Assembly (NCBI GenBank): GCA_000827265.1
Contig: KN834772.1
Span: 124,001-188,000, forward strand
DNA length: 64,000 nucleotides
Direction: 5' to 3'
Source of the DNA: Collybiopsis luxurians FD-317 M1
Taxonomy: Eukaryota > Basidiomycota > Agaricomycetes > Agaricales > Omphalotaceae
The notes under the pieces were generated by a model. That model worked only from the letters and a program-made list of their open reading frames with translations. It was not told where the DNA came from and did no database searches. Positions within the stretch are counted from its first letter, which is position 1. Each line of letters begins with the position of its first letter. Below are positions 1 to 11,709 of the stretch, piece by piece. The position numbers were made by a program, and so were the translations under genes.

Positions 1-110
1 CAGCATGCTACGCAAAGGTAGCTGAGATCTATCCTTTCGATTATCGATGGGATTTCCTCGTACCATAAATTCCCATTTCCTAGCACACCGATCCTCTACT
101 CCAGACAGCC

Positions 111-3100
111 ATGGCGCCAACTTTCAGCTTTTCCAGGATTTTGTCGCTATTCAGAGGCTGGAATTCGCGTAAAGAAACTGTCGACAAGGATATCGAAGGT
201 TCGTCTTTTAACTTTGAACGTGGAGTAATAGCGTCTGAATTCGAGACAGAACGTGCTGCTCAAAATTCAAGTCCTCCTGAACCTATCGAAAAGGAACAAT
301 TGCCTCTGACCCCAGAAAGTGCACGAACCATCCGTAAAGTAATTTCTTCATTAGTAAGGCGCTTGAGCGGTCGGAAAGATGCAGCCAACGATGTGGCTGA
401 ACATGGTAGGTAATTTCCTTCTCTTAAATGACTTTCAAGACAGAGTAAACCCGGAACTCTTCTTCAGACTCCTCTCAACCACCTTTGTCGTCACCAGAAT
501 TCCGGGCCCCTTCGAAAACCATCGTACAAACTGCTTCACTGCTCCTGGATTTACTATCAAGTGTTACCGATGCTGTACCGTTCAATCCTCTCAAATCGAT
601 TGTCGGAGGGATACAAGTATTGTTTGGACAGTACGAGGTATGCTCTGTAGCTTCACACACTTCACTCGAGTGATTCTGACGGCCAGGTAGAAATTCCGAG
701 ACAACGACGAAGAGGTTCAGAACTTGAAGCATGATCTGGAACGATTGTATGAACGAATCCATCATTACGCTGGTTCCTTGCCCACAGAAGTGAAAGATCT
801 CTTAACCAAAAGTTTGACTCCGTAAGAACTTCAACGCTCGGTTTAATCAATTTTAACCCCCCCTTATCTTAGAGCTATAGCTGATATTGAACGAAGGATT
901 GAAGAACTGAAACAGGGTTCCGGTTTTACAAGGTTCATTCAAGCGCGTCCGGACGCAAAAGCTATCATAGATGTATCCAAGAAGATTAGCGAGTTGATCA
1001 ACGATATTATGGTAGGCATGAATCATCTATCTCTGGAAACCACGATCAACCCCACTCTTGACGTAGATGCAACTGGATCTGGTTGCGGTAAAGCAAGGAT
1101 GCGTGAGTACACTTTGTAGACCCAAAATGCAGCTCAATCTAATTATTTCGTGATACGCATGTAGGAGCTTGCGGCTAAAGTCGATGTACGTCGTTGCCTA
1201 TCATCTACATGTCACGATAGTAATCCGAATGAATTTGTCGCTCGCTAGGAAATTCGTCGACACCGTAAGTCTCTTCCGTTAATTTCTTTTCCCGGTAACT
1301 CAGCTGTCTCAGAGATTTTGGAGAGCCTCAGGCTTGTGAAGGTGGAAAGCGCATCAGACCCCGAAAGCTGTGATCGCAGAGAATGTTATGCTGGAACAAG
1401 ATTGAAGGTTTTGACCAAAATCGAGAAATGGATCAATTCTGGTGATTCGCAGCCAGTCTTCTGTTTATCAGGCCGCTCCGGTTCTGGGAAGACTGCAATA
1501 GCAGTCAGTGTCTCCCAACAGGCGCTGAAAAAGATGGAGAATAGCAATGGCTTGCGCTTCGCCGTCTTCTTTTGCTCGAGTCTCTCTGAAGAAGCTAGTA
1601 ATCCCAACAGCATCTTCCCGACCCTCGCCGCTCAATTCGCAGACTGGGAGGATGTATATCCGGTTTTCGAAGACGAGCTTGGCTTGCTTAACATGCTCCA
1701 CTCGAAGAAGAAACAGCATAAAAACCTTCTAACGAGAGTTTTGAAAGCATTCGGCGAGTCCCAAACGAAGTTGCTCATCATCGACGGGTTGGACGAGTGC
1801 AAATCAGAAGTTGAAGCGCTCACAATCCTCAGTTCACTTTTGGATATCACCAACGAAGGCATACCGTCGCTGAAGGTTCTCATCACCTGTCGTTCCGACT
1901 CTCAGATATCCGCGACACTCGCTGCCCATAACGCCTGCCGATATTCACTCGATAGCGTTGACTCATCTGCACACGCCCGCGATTTACGCATTTTGCTCTC
2001 CGTCGAACTCCGTAACCTTGATATCGCTCAGGAGAATATCAATCAACTTGTGAATGCAGTCGACGTAGCGAATTGCTCCTTCTTAGTCGCTTTAATGGCG
2101 TGTAGGAAGCTTAACCCGCAAGATTCATTCGACAAGCAACTGGCTGACCTCAAAATATCCCTTTTAGTTCAGGAGAATACACTCTACCAAGATTTCATTG
2201 ACGACGCTATGCCAGCTAATCTTCCCAAAGAAGGTCGGAAACCGTTGTTCGCTGCCTTGGTCATAGTCGCCTTTGGGCGAAACTCCCTCGGGATGGAAGC
2301 TTTGGCTCGCTTGTTGGGACTCACCGGCGACCAACTCCGAAGCTTCTTTCGTTGTTTCCCCCCACATATTCTCAATGTCGTCGCACCGGGTGAGATGGTG
2401 CTCATTTGCCATCAGTCTTTCCAGGAGTACCTGAAGTCTGGAAAAGATCACATGAATGGAGGTGATATGGACGGCATCCATTTCTACATCACTCAACGAC
2501 TTCTTGACTTGATGAATAGGTCCTTGGACCGTGAGGTTTCGAGCAGCGACTTCAAGAACTTGCCCGCCCTCAGTGTACAAACTTGGTTGTACGCATGTCG
2601 TTACTGGCCCGAACATCTACAGATGGTTGCGGAGACGACTTCTGGAACAGAATGGGTCAAGCCTCTCTTTGCATCAATGCATGAGTTTTTCCATCACAAG
2701 CTGCTAAATTGGCTCGAGGTGCTAATGCAGCGTGACGATCTGGATTTCATTGAATCAGCTCTGAGAGATCTTATAGAATGGACGAAGGTGAGTTATAGTC
2801 CGTCACTTTTGGCCATCTCATCTTACAGAAACATCAGGAACATTGTTCATCGGCTCCAAAGGGCCATCAATCCCTTGGCGATATAGTCTCCGATACGCTC
2901 AAACTATACAAGTTATCAAAGAGGGCATTGAACGTACCTGCGTCTAAACGAAATTCGGAGCTCATGCAATCCAGGGTCTATCGCACATTCCTTCTTCCCT
3001 TGACGCATTCGGGTCAACGGCTGGCTAGACTCTTTCGACATATCAAAACTCCGATCGAAATAGAGGAAGTTTCTTGCCATCGGAGACAGATAATTTCGTT

Positions 3101-4844
3101 GAATACCGCTCTCGAAAATGCAGATTTGAAGACTCCGATAATCAGACTGTCGCACGATGCCAATCGGTTCGCTGTAATTCAGAATGGTCGCGTCGAAATT
3201 GCAGACAGCGCGACCAATGTCTGTAGTGTTTTTTACCCGAATGGTTCAAGCTCCCAGACTCCGGTTGATGTCATGTTCGTTGGAGGAGATCATATTCTCA
3301 TTACCACCAAGTCAAGTGCTCGTTTCGCGGAGGTCTGGCTTTGGAGCATTTCATTGAAGAAGGCAGAGAAACTTCTAGCACAGCCGGAGTGCGTTTCGGA
3401 ATCACAATCTCTACCTCGACTGGCTTTGTCATCTGATAGTACGCTAGTGGCGGTCTTGACTCTGTCTCGGATAGAAGTCTGGGCTGTTGGCGAATGGCAG
3501 CAATGCTTGACTAGTGTACGATATCGTGAAGGCACGCGTGACCAACGTACCCCTTTTGCCCTTTCGCCACATCACATTCTGGCGGGTTCGAGACTTAGAA
3601 CTCTCCAGTCGCGATCTGCGGGTTGCAGAGAAACGGCAGGCATCAAGTTTGAAGGCACGGGCGTATGTGCTGCCTTCTCCTCTAATGGGGATATGCTCGC
3701 GGTCGCCGGGAATACTACGGTCTCCCTCTTCGGGCCTCTTATCTCCCAAGGTACCCTATCTGAATCTATCCTTCCTTCGCGCGTCATCAGTATATCGTCT
3801 GCTATCGATTCCTTAATGTTCAGCCCGGGAGCACAATACCTTGCCGCCGTCGCACTATCGTCTCTGCTGGTCTGGGATGTGTCAAAGGCTGCTCAAGGGG
3901 ACGAACAGCCTCTCATGTGGGTGCGGAGCAGGAAGGAATACCGTGTAGTTTCGTCAGTCGTGTTCTCAAAATGCGCAAGGTATCTGCACTGTGCCCATGC
4001 ATGCCCAGGCTTCCGAGATATTCTTCTCGATATGCGGGATATGGAGGTGCCCGCCTCCGCTCAAACACACGTTACTGCCATTGCCATGTCCTCTGATGGA
4101 AGGGTTGCGACAGGCTCCCAAAACGGCGCTGTCACAATTTGGAACTCTACCATGAAAAAAGTCCTGCAAACGTGGCAGAGGGAAAAGCACCGCGGACCAG
4201 TACTCTCTTTGGCGTTCAGTCCGAATGGTAAATACATAGCGTCCGTTTCGGAGGATGTTGTATACATCAGGAGTGCCGATCTGACCTTCCCGCTCAAACT
4301 ATCCGGCGGTTCCTTCCTACCCCCGTGCGCTTTTTCAAACGACTCGGCGTTCTTTGTGTGTGTCATCAAGCGCGACAACTCTTCGTTTATGCGGGTTCTG
4401 AAAACAGCTTCTTGGAAATATCATGATGTTCGTTGCGGTGATTCTTTGGAAGATGCAAATTCGATGGCGCTCTCTGATCGAGCAGATTTGCTTGCTCTCA
4501 GCAGCAATAGTTCATTGGCTGTTTACAAGATCGCCAAATCTGTATCAACACTCTCCGATCGGGAGCACAACATTGGACGACTTGAATTCTTATCCTTCTC
4601 TTCGGATAATCAATACGTTCAGTCTACCGCTGGTGTGTTCAAAATCGTGAAATTGGCACGAGAACCGAAACTGCACTTTGGCAGGATATGTGTCAGGGAT
4701 GGCTGGATTTTTGATTCGGATGATCGTCAGGTGTGTCCTATACCTTCTGAGGATATTTGTCAGTGGGCCTCTAGCAGTTCAAGCCTCGTATTTTGTACTA
4801 AAACCTTGGGTAACGTTGTAGTAGTTTCGTTGTCCAGACCTTGA
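111..4844 (+). CDS. NACHT-WD40 STAND (NLR-like) protein
   Basis: Likely a cytosolic NLR-like signalling ATPase of the kind expanded in mushrooms. The P-loop GRSGSGKT (about 1483-1506) and Walker B LLIIDGLDEC define a NACHT domain. WD40-like repeats follow (for example FSPNGKYIASVSED and MSSDGRVATGSQNG) and run to the stop. The N-terminal part is helical, with an LLSSVTDAVPFNPLK segment typical of basidiomycete STAND N-termini. Hand-splicing gives exons ending near 405, 650, 820 and 1013, then very short exons between about 1060 and 1275, then a long exon to 2787. A 41-bp intron (2788-2828) joins the two long open frames in phase, so they are one gene. The start at 111 is the first ATG and leads into a good donor. 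The short exons near 1.1-1.3 kb are the least certain part. Ligand and partner are unknown. Confidence 0.85.
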
Positions 4845-5148
4845 TTATGTAAATCCCGATATCGTCTTACGGGTGTACTATCGCGGACGTTTTATCTGCG
4901 TTTATTAGTATTCTCTTGGTATCTTTGTATATTCCGAACGGTGTTGTTACTCGAGACGGTCGATATTTTCAGCTTTGACCTTGGGGCCGGTCGACGCCGA
5001 CACCGGTAATTCAGTTTCTCTTGAACAAAGTCCTCCACCTTGCGATTTGAGAGAAGGTCCCCCTACTTTCGTTCATTAGGGTTTTGTATCGAGACTTGAT
5101 CTAACCAGAAGCTTCTGATCGGACCTGAGATGGCGAAGCAGAGAAGCC
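4845..5148. other. Intergenic spacer
   Basis: No coding or RNA feature is supportable between the stop of the NACHT gene and the TATA box of the next gene. It should hold the NACHT terminator and the P450 promoter. Confidence 0.5.
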
Positions 5149-5155
5149 TATAAAT
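5149..5155 (+). promoter_or_regulatory. TATA box of the P450 fusion gene
   Basis: TATAAAT lies 31 bp upstream of the ATG at 5186. The spacing implies a very short 5' leader. Confidence 0.6.
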
Positions 5156-5185
5156 TAGCTCCAGCATGGTCACCTTGCTTCCACT

Positions 5186-8100
5186 ATGGCCTCCCAAATA
5201 CCTCAGCCTCCTGCTTTGCCCTTCATCGGAAATGTCGCTCAGCTCGATAGGGAGCTTCCGATTCAAGGATTTAGTCTTTTAGCCCAGCAATACGGAGAGA
5301 TTTATCTCCTTGACATCATCGGTCGCAAGACGATCTTTCTGAACAGTCAAGAGCTTGCGAATGAAGTTTCGAACGACGTGAAATTCAAGAAAGGCGTAGT
5401 AGGATCGCTGGTTGAAGTCCGACATCTGGTTGGAGACGGTTTGTTCACCGTAGGGCTCTCTTTCACGCGCTGAAAACCGTTGTTTACATGTTTATGCCTT
5501 GTTCACCAGGCTTACGAAGGTGAACCCAACTGGGCTATTGCACGTATGCAATCCACTTGTATCGAGAATCTGACTGGTGCTAATATATCCATCTCAAGAT
5601 CGTCTTTTGATGCCGGCGTTCAACTCCATGGCCATACGAGGAATGATGGAGGACATGCGAGACATCTGCGACCAGCTTCTACTCAAAGTAAGCCCACCGT
5701 AACTCTATGTCTCCACAGTGCTGAGTATAATTTTAGTGGGAACGGTAAGCTCTTGCTCGATGTTTAACCATACCACCCCCAATCCGTGTGTTCTTTTCTT
5801 TCAAGCTTTGGACCGAGCTACATCATAGATCCATCCGACGATCTTACTCGAGTCGCACTTGATACCATTGCTCTGTGTTCAATGTCCTACAGGTGATTTT
5901 TCAATTCTACTCGTGGTATAATTTCTAACTAAACTATATAGGCTGAATTCCTTTTATACTGTAGGTTGCAATTATTTGTCAAGAAATTTCGCCCGCTGAC
6001 ATTCGAACGCAGGAAAATCAACCTCAGTTTGCCGCAGCCATGACAGATTTTTTGAAAGAATGTTTCATTCGTGCTACTCGCCCCAGTATCGTCCAAGCGT
6101 TGATGTCCGGAGCTACTGCAAAATGGGAAGAGGATGCTAAATTCATGACGGATGTAGCTACTCACAGTGAGTCAGATCGGCTACATCTTCTGGAAAACTA
6201 CCTACATCTTGCTTTTAGTCCTAAATGAACGGCGAGAAAACCCAATAGAAAAGAAGGATCTACTGAACACTATGCTCTACTCCACGGATCCGAAGACGGG
6301 GCAGGGGCTCTCTGATGATGCCATAGTGAAGAACGTAAGTGAAAGCGAAGCTGAAATCGGAGGGTGCCACCATTGACGTTATAATCAGCTTCTCACTTTC
6401 CTCATAGCGGGTGAATACTCTTCTTCCTTTTTTTTCCATATCCCCCTTCTAACGCAATGTTTCCAGGACATGAGACCAGCAGCGGACTCATGAGCTTCAT
6501 GTGCTACTATTTGATCAAGAATCCGGAAAAGATGCGGAAACTTCAATCTGAAATCGATGAAATCCTTGGAGGTCAGCCCGTTCAGAGTCAAGATTTCAGC
6601 AAGATGCCTTATCTCAACGGTATGGCCCTAGACGTCTGAGTCTGATAGACCTCTGAGTGTACCTGCTTGCGCAGCGGTCATTCGAGAAACCCTTCGTTTA
6701 ACACCTACTGCCCCGATGCGGGTCGTAATACCCGTGGAAGATACTCATCTTGGGAACGGAAAATATTTCGTCAAGGCTGGATCTTCGCTGGTGATAAACA
6801 CTTGGGTGTATCAGAAAGATCCGAAGGTTTGGGGCGAAGATGTAGGTGATCAACACTTTTATCTCGGGCTGTACGCTCTAAAACTGTGTTTGAAGGCTGG
6901 CGAGTTTCGTCCGGAAAGAATGATGGATGGGAAATTCGAAGCTCTTCCAGTGAGTTTATTTACATTTACAGCGGTCCAGCGCAGAACTAATGATTCCGCG
7001 GTCATGTTAGCCTCAGGCCTGGCAACCGGTAAGCTTTGTCAAAGTTATCTGCGACATTTGCTGATGATAGGATGATCTAGTTTGGATTCGGAATGAGAGG
7101 ATGCATTGGGAGAGCCTTTGCATGGCAAGAAGTCAGTCTCGTCATGACTTCTATCCTTCAAAAGTTCGATTTGTCGTTTGTGGATCCGGCCTACAATCTC
7201 GAGCTCAAACAAGCGCTCACCGTCAAACCGAAAGATCTCTTCATTCGCGCCAAGCTGCGTACTCATTCGCCTCAGCTCCGACCAGCGTATATCCTTCCCA
7301 CACAGGTTCCCGAGCCAAACGTCGCTACTGAGTCAAAACCGAAAGATGCACCCAAAGCGAGGATTCCAATGTATGTCCTATATGGGTCAAATACCGGGAC
7401 CTCAGAGGCGTTCGCCCAAAGAATCGCGAATGATGCACCAGATTATGGTATGCACAGTTTTTTGTCTGGCACAGTTCGTACTGATGTTGGAGGCAGGATT
7501 CACACCCAAACTCTACAGTTTAGATGCGGCTACAGGACGTTTATCTACCGATGGTCCAGTAATCATTTGCACTGCTTCCTATGAAGGTGACCTTGTAGCG
7601 TCGTACGAGTTCTAACGCAGGCTGATTTTTTGCATCTGCAGGCCAACCCGCTGATAACGCCGCTCGGTTTGTCGACTGGCTGTCTGCTGTCAGAGATGAC
7701 AATCTCAAAAGTGTACGTTACGCGATCTTTGGCTGTGGAAATAGCGACTGGGCTCAGACCTATCAACGCATTCCCACCCTGGTGGACGAAACGATGGAGA
7801 AAAGGGGTGGTGAACGTCTCCTCCCTCGAGGTGAAGGAGATAGCAGCCAAGGAAATTTCTTTGAAGTCTTTGACCAATTTGTGAGCGAGTTGTGGACAAG
7901 TTTAACTAAGGTGAGCGGAGAGACATATCCCTCTTTATTCTTTTAATGATTCCGAATTTCATTCCCTAGGTTTACTCGACTGTCCATTCAGACTCTCCGA
8001 AGTCTGGGTTCGAGGTCAAGGTCATCGATCCAGGCAACAGTCGACCAGCTGCATTGCGCCAATCTGAAGCAGCCTTGGGTCGAGTCGTCGAAAACCGCGT

Positions 8101-9508
8101 GCTTACCAAACCCGGTCAGCCCGTCAAAAGGCACTTTGAATTCGAGTTACCTGAAGGATCAACCTATCGCACAGGCGATTATCTTACTATGTGTGTTTCA
8201 CCTCTACTACTTGCCTACCCCGCATTACTCAAAATTGCTGCAGTCTACCCCAAAACCCCCCGCGAGATGTCCGTAGGGTCCTTGTACATTTTGGTCTGTC
8301 CAATGAACAAACAGTAAGCGACATTTTAAGCTGAAATTTTCCGTATTTGACTCGGTTTTCTCACTTAGGTGACTATTTCTTCCGTTGCCCTGACCTTTTT
8401 ACCCGTGGACAAACCTGTCTCGCTTGCTGAAATCTTGAGCGGATACGTTGAACTTTCTCAACCGGCGACTACCCATGACCTCCGCATCCTGATTGAGGCG
8501 ACCACCAACGATTCCGTTCGCGCCAATCTAGTTGAGCTCCAGAAGTCCTACCAGGCAAATGTCCTGTCATATCGAATCAGTGTATTAGATCTGTTAGAGA
8601 AATACCCCGATATCAAGCTCGATCTTGCTTCATACCTCCGCATGCTTCCGCCCATGCGAATCCGACAATACTCCATCTCTTCCTCGCCGCTGTGGAACGC
8701 CCGAAACGCTACCCTAACTGTGAGCGTCCTCGAAGCGGAAGCATTGTCCGGGCAAGGCAAAGTCTTCCTTGGGGTCGGGTCAAACTACCTATCTCAGCTA
8801 GTTCCTGGTGACCGGGTGCAAATGTCTGTTCGAGCCTCCGCTGCTGTTTTCCACCCACCAGAGGACCCTGAGATTCCTCTTATTGCATACTGTGCTGGCT
8901 CCGGTTTCGCACCCATTAGAGGATTCATCCAGGTAAACCAATTACAGTATTACCTTTTGCTGGTGTTTACTACTTCGATTGTAGGAACGAGCTTTGCAGA
9001 AAATGTCGGGGCGGAAAGTCGGAAATGTCCTGCTTTTCTTCGGATGCCGTGACCCCGAAGGAGATTACCTGTACTCTGAGGATGATCTCGCGGAATGGTC
9101 AAAGCTTGGAGTTGTAGATATCCGTCCGGCCTTTTCCAGAGTGACTGATCGTTCAGAAGGGTGCAAGTATATACAAGAGTATGTCACGCTCACCTATGAT
9201 TTTTCGCTCTGTCTTTGTTAATGCGTGTTGATCACCAGCCGGCTGTGGCACGATAGGGAAGACGTGGTGAATGCTTTCAATAACAGAGCTCAAGTGCGTC
9301 TCTCCGTGTCTCTTTTCTTATCTGGAGCCATATCTCTAATCTCTGGGTGTAGTCATTTATCTGTGGTTCAAGTCAAGTAGCAAAAGCCGTCAGAATGCGA
9401 TCTGTGGAGATCCTACGCTCCCTTCGGCCTGAATTGGACGAACGTCAGGCGGTGTCAGAGCTGGATGTGTTGATGAAGGGCCGGTTTGCAACGGATGTGT
9501 TTGACTGA
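5186..9508 (+). CDS. CYP505-like P450-reductase fusion (fatty-acid hydroxylase type)
   Basis: A self-sufficient monooxygenase in which one chain carries the heme P450 and its NADPH reductase, as in P450foxy and BM3. These enzymes hydroxylate fatty acids near the omega end. The spliced chain shows, in order: the I-helix AGHETSS, ExxR as ETLR, the heme loop FGFGMRGCIG with the Cys ligand, the FMN site YGSNTGTSEAF, the FAD motif RQYSISSS and the NADPH motif CAGSGFAPIRG. About 18 introns of 45-75 bp splice in frame on hand reading, for example a donor inside codon H at 5551 restoring AIAHRLLMPAF. The first intron follows GLFT near 5441. The TGA at 9506-9508 ends the expected reductase C-terminus. 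All cofactor motifs are intact, so the gene appears functional. Raw frames look broken only because of the many introns. The exact CYP505 subfamily and substrate cannot be told from sequence. Confidence 0.93.
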
Positions 9509-10296
9509 CTTGTAGAATAAATTTGAGTATGTAAGATAGCATTTATTGTAATGGGATGACCAACATACAATGAGCTACGCATCAGTTCCTCTTCTGCAGA
9601 GGTAATAAGACTTCAGGGGGGCTTGAGAGGATAACCAATTGAATAGCGGCGAGAACATACGATGAGCTACACATCAGCAGATCGCACAGCCCAAGCGAAA
9701 GGAGAATATAAGAAAAAGAGTAAAATAAAAACTTAGCTGGACTCGGAACTTCCGTGAAGTCATTCTTGTGCTCTATCATTGCAGAAATTCTTCCTTAATG
9801 AATTCGGATTTGTGATATGGTTCATGGGGAGGGATTAACTTATATTCAGTATATGAGAAGGCAAGAAGAAAAATATGTAGCAACGAGAACGTGTGAAGTC
9901 GATGTCAATGAAATAGGAAGCTAATTTGATTAGGTCGGACTAGGTACGGATGACCGCTCGGCGCATTCCCCAAGACGTCTGCGACAAGGCTCTCCAGACG
10001 TCGGCCATGTACTGGTAGAGGCTCGGTATCCTTCCTTCCCTAGATACCTACTATCAAGAAGAACAAAACTAAATAAAGGAAGTTCGATGAAAGGAAAACG
10101 AGGGAAGAATCGAGAGAGTCGATGAGGAGCTAGTGATATAGGCAGGCAAAAAATTCCCAAGGATCAACAGGAAGAGGAAGTGTAAAATAAAAAGAAGTAT
10201 TTACGAAAGAAGATCACTCGATTACCAGAAAAGGAAACCGCAGGCGATACCTCACTCCGAGACGAGCCATGCGCTCCCGCTTAGCTCTGTGAGCTC
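9509..10296. other. Intergenic, AT-rich
   Basis: AT-rich sequence between two convergent genes. It contains only short open frames without family features. A short phrase resembling 'acataca/gatgagcta' recurs near 9570 and 9660. No gene is supported. Confidence 0.5.
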
Positions 10297-11709
10297 TTAG
10301 GAGGCGTGCAAATCTGCCGCAGAACTGCTTGCGACAGTCCCGTTATCATCCCTGACGATAGTGGGAGAAGAAGAGGAGATGCCGGTGGGGATCAACAAAG
10401 TTTTGAGTTGTTTAACAGCGGCTGTTAAATTCGCCACGGACGTGGCTGGCAACGTAGAGGAGGGAAGAACCTCACTAAGTTTAGCTTCCAGCCCCGTGAT
10501 ATGAGACATGATGTGTCCCAGTTTGGATTCACGTTGTTCAACAGCAGCTGCTAAATCTGTCGCCATTTCAAGCAAACTGCGAACGGAGGTGGTTTGCGAC
10601 TCATAGGAATCCCGAATCTGGCCAAGAACAGCACCCAGCTCCTGGATACCAGCTGTGATAAGAGCTGGGTTGGTGTTCGTGCGTTTGTCAACACCAGCAA
10701 TGCTACGCTCACCCAGGCCCGCTGGGACATACTGCGGGCTAGATGGGAATGGCATGCGAGGGATATCTGGAGCTTGGAGGACCTGAGAGGTATCTGTTTC
10801 TAAGGGGTAAGTCTTCATCTTCACCCGTTCCTCAGCCTTTCCTTCAACCAGATCCGCACCTTTCTGCAAGCTCTTTCGGCCTGTTGCTGTATCAAAGTCG
10901 TAGTCCGTGTTGGGTCGTGCATATGAGTGTCCAGTGTTTTGGGATGCATCAGCTACAGTTCTAGATGACCATCTTCCTCCTTCCCCTCTGTCATTCAAAT
11001 GATCTCCCCGGCGTCCTGATAATGGCGTTCCAGTTCCGGCCTCCGCGCTGTCGCCCTTGGTATCGATTCTCCCCATACCCAGTGCCGAGGGAGGAACGCT
11101 GCTCTGGTGGTCGGCAGTCCCGTAGTTATAGTTGACAGTCCCAAAGTTCATAAAACCGTAGTTGGCAATCCCTCCATACGAATTCCCATGATTCCATTTT
11201 TGCGAGTGGTCGTTCACTTGAGAGTTGTTTTGATCTCGAGAGATCGAAGTAAGGTTAAGAGTTCCACCTGATCCTAAAATGGCTACGGAAACACCGTTCG
11301 CACCTTTTTCCACACCTCCACAAGATATCAAGTCATCTCCTCCGCTATCCTTTGCAGAATGATCATCAGAAGGTTCAAGCTCGTCCCCAGTTTTGCAGCC
11401 ACGTTTTGGCTCCAACTGGGATTCAGGATTACAATGAGCATTCCCGGTCTCAGGAGTTACAGTGGTAGCTTTAAAGGAACCGTTGGCTGCAAAATTGGAA
11501 ACTGGAGCGGCATCTCCTGTACTGCCTTCACCTGAAGGCTCAGGTGCAAAAGATCTCGGTGAAAGGGAAGTCTGCTCAGCAGCCCCTGGAATGGCTGAGA
11601 AGAGCTTTCTAGAATCTTCTTTGATCTGGCTGTCGCTAGAAACATCGGGCCAAGTCTTTTTTTCACTTTGTGCAGAGTCTGGATGAGAGTTGCGTTGCTT
11701 GTCCGCCAT
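10297..11709 (-). CDS. Asn/Gly/Ser-rich protein with C-terminal helical segment
   Basis: Unrecognised protein of about 470 residues from one open frame. The start at 11709 (MADKQRN) is preferred over the longer open frame, whose upstream part is Arg/Ser-rich without features and may be 5' leader. The N-terminal half is acidic, Ser-rich and low complexity. The middle has an Asn/Tyr/Gly-rich stretch with phrases such as ISRDQNNSQVND and NYGFMNFGTVNYNYG, which looks beta/amyloid-prone and recalls the Asn-rich motifs of the small gene families further along. The C-terminal 130 residues predict helices with heptad-like spacing (around LGHIMSHITGLEAKL). No catalytic motif is visible. It could be an adaptor for neighbouring STAND proteins, but that is inference only. 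Confidence 0.6.
   Translation of the reverse strand: MADKQRNSHPDSAQSEKKTWPDVSSDSQIKEDSRKLFSAIPGAAEQTSLSPRSFAPEPSGEGSTGDAAPVSNFAANGSFKATTVTPETGNAHCNPESQLEPKRGCKTGDELEPSDDHSAKDSGGDDLISCGGVEKGANGVSVAILGSGGTLNLTSISRDQNNSQVNDHSQKWNHGNSYGGIANYGFMNFGTVNYNYGTADHQSSVPPSALGMGRIDTKGDSAEAGTGTPLSGRRGDHLNDRGEGGRWSSRTVADASQNTGHSYARPNTDYDFDTATGRKSLQKGADLVEGKAEERVKMKTYPLETDTSQVLQAPDIPRMPFPSSPQYVPAGLGERSIAGVDKRTNTNPALITAGIQELGAVLGQIRDSYESQTTSVRSLLEMATDLAAAVEQRESKLGHIMSHITGLEAKLSEVLPSSTLPATSVANLTAAVKQLKTLLIPTGISSSSPTIVRDDNGTVASSSAADLHAS

Noticed and set aside
3444..3816. Antisense and alternative-frame ORFs inside the WD40 region
   Set aside because: Shadows of the real frame without any family feature.
5480..7600. 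P450 gene as a pseudogene because raw frames are broken
   Set aside because: All breaks are resolved by GT-AG introns that restore conserved motifs exactly, including the heme loop split by an intron.
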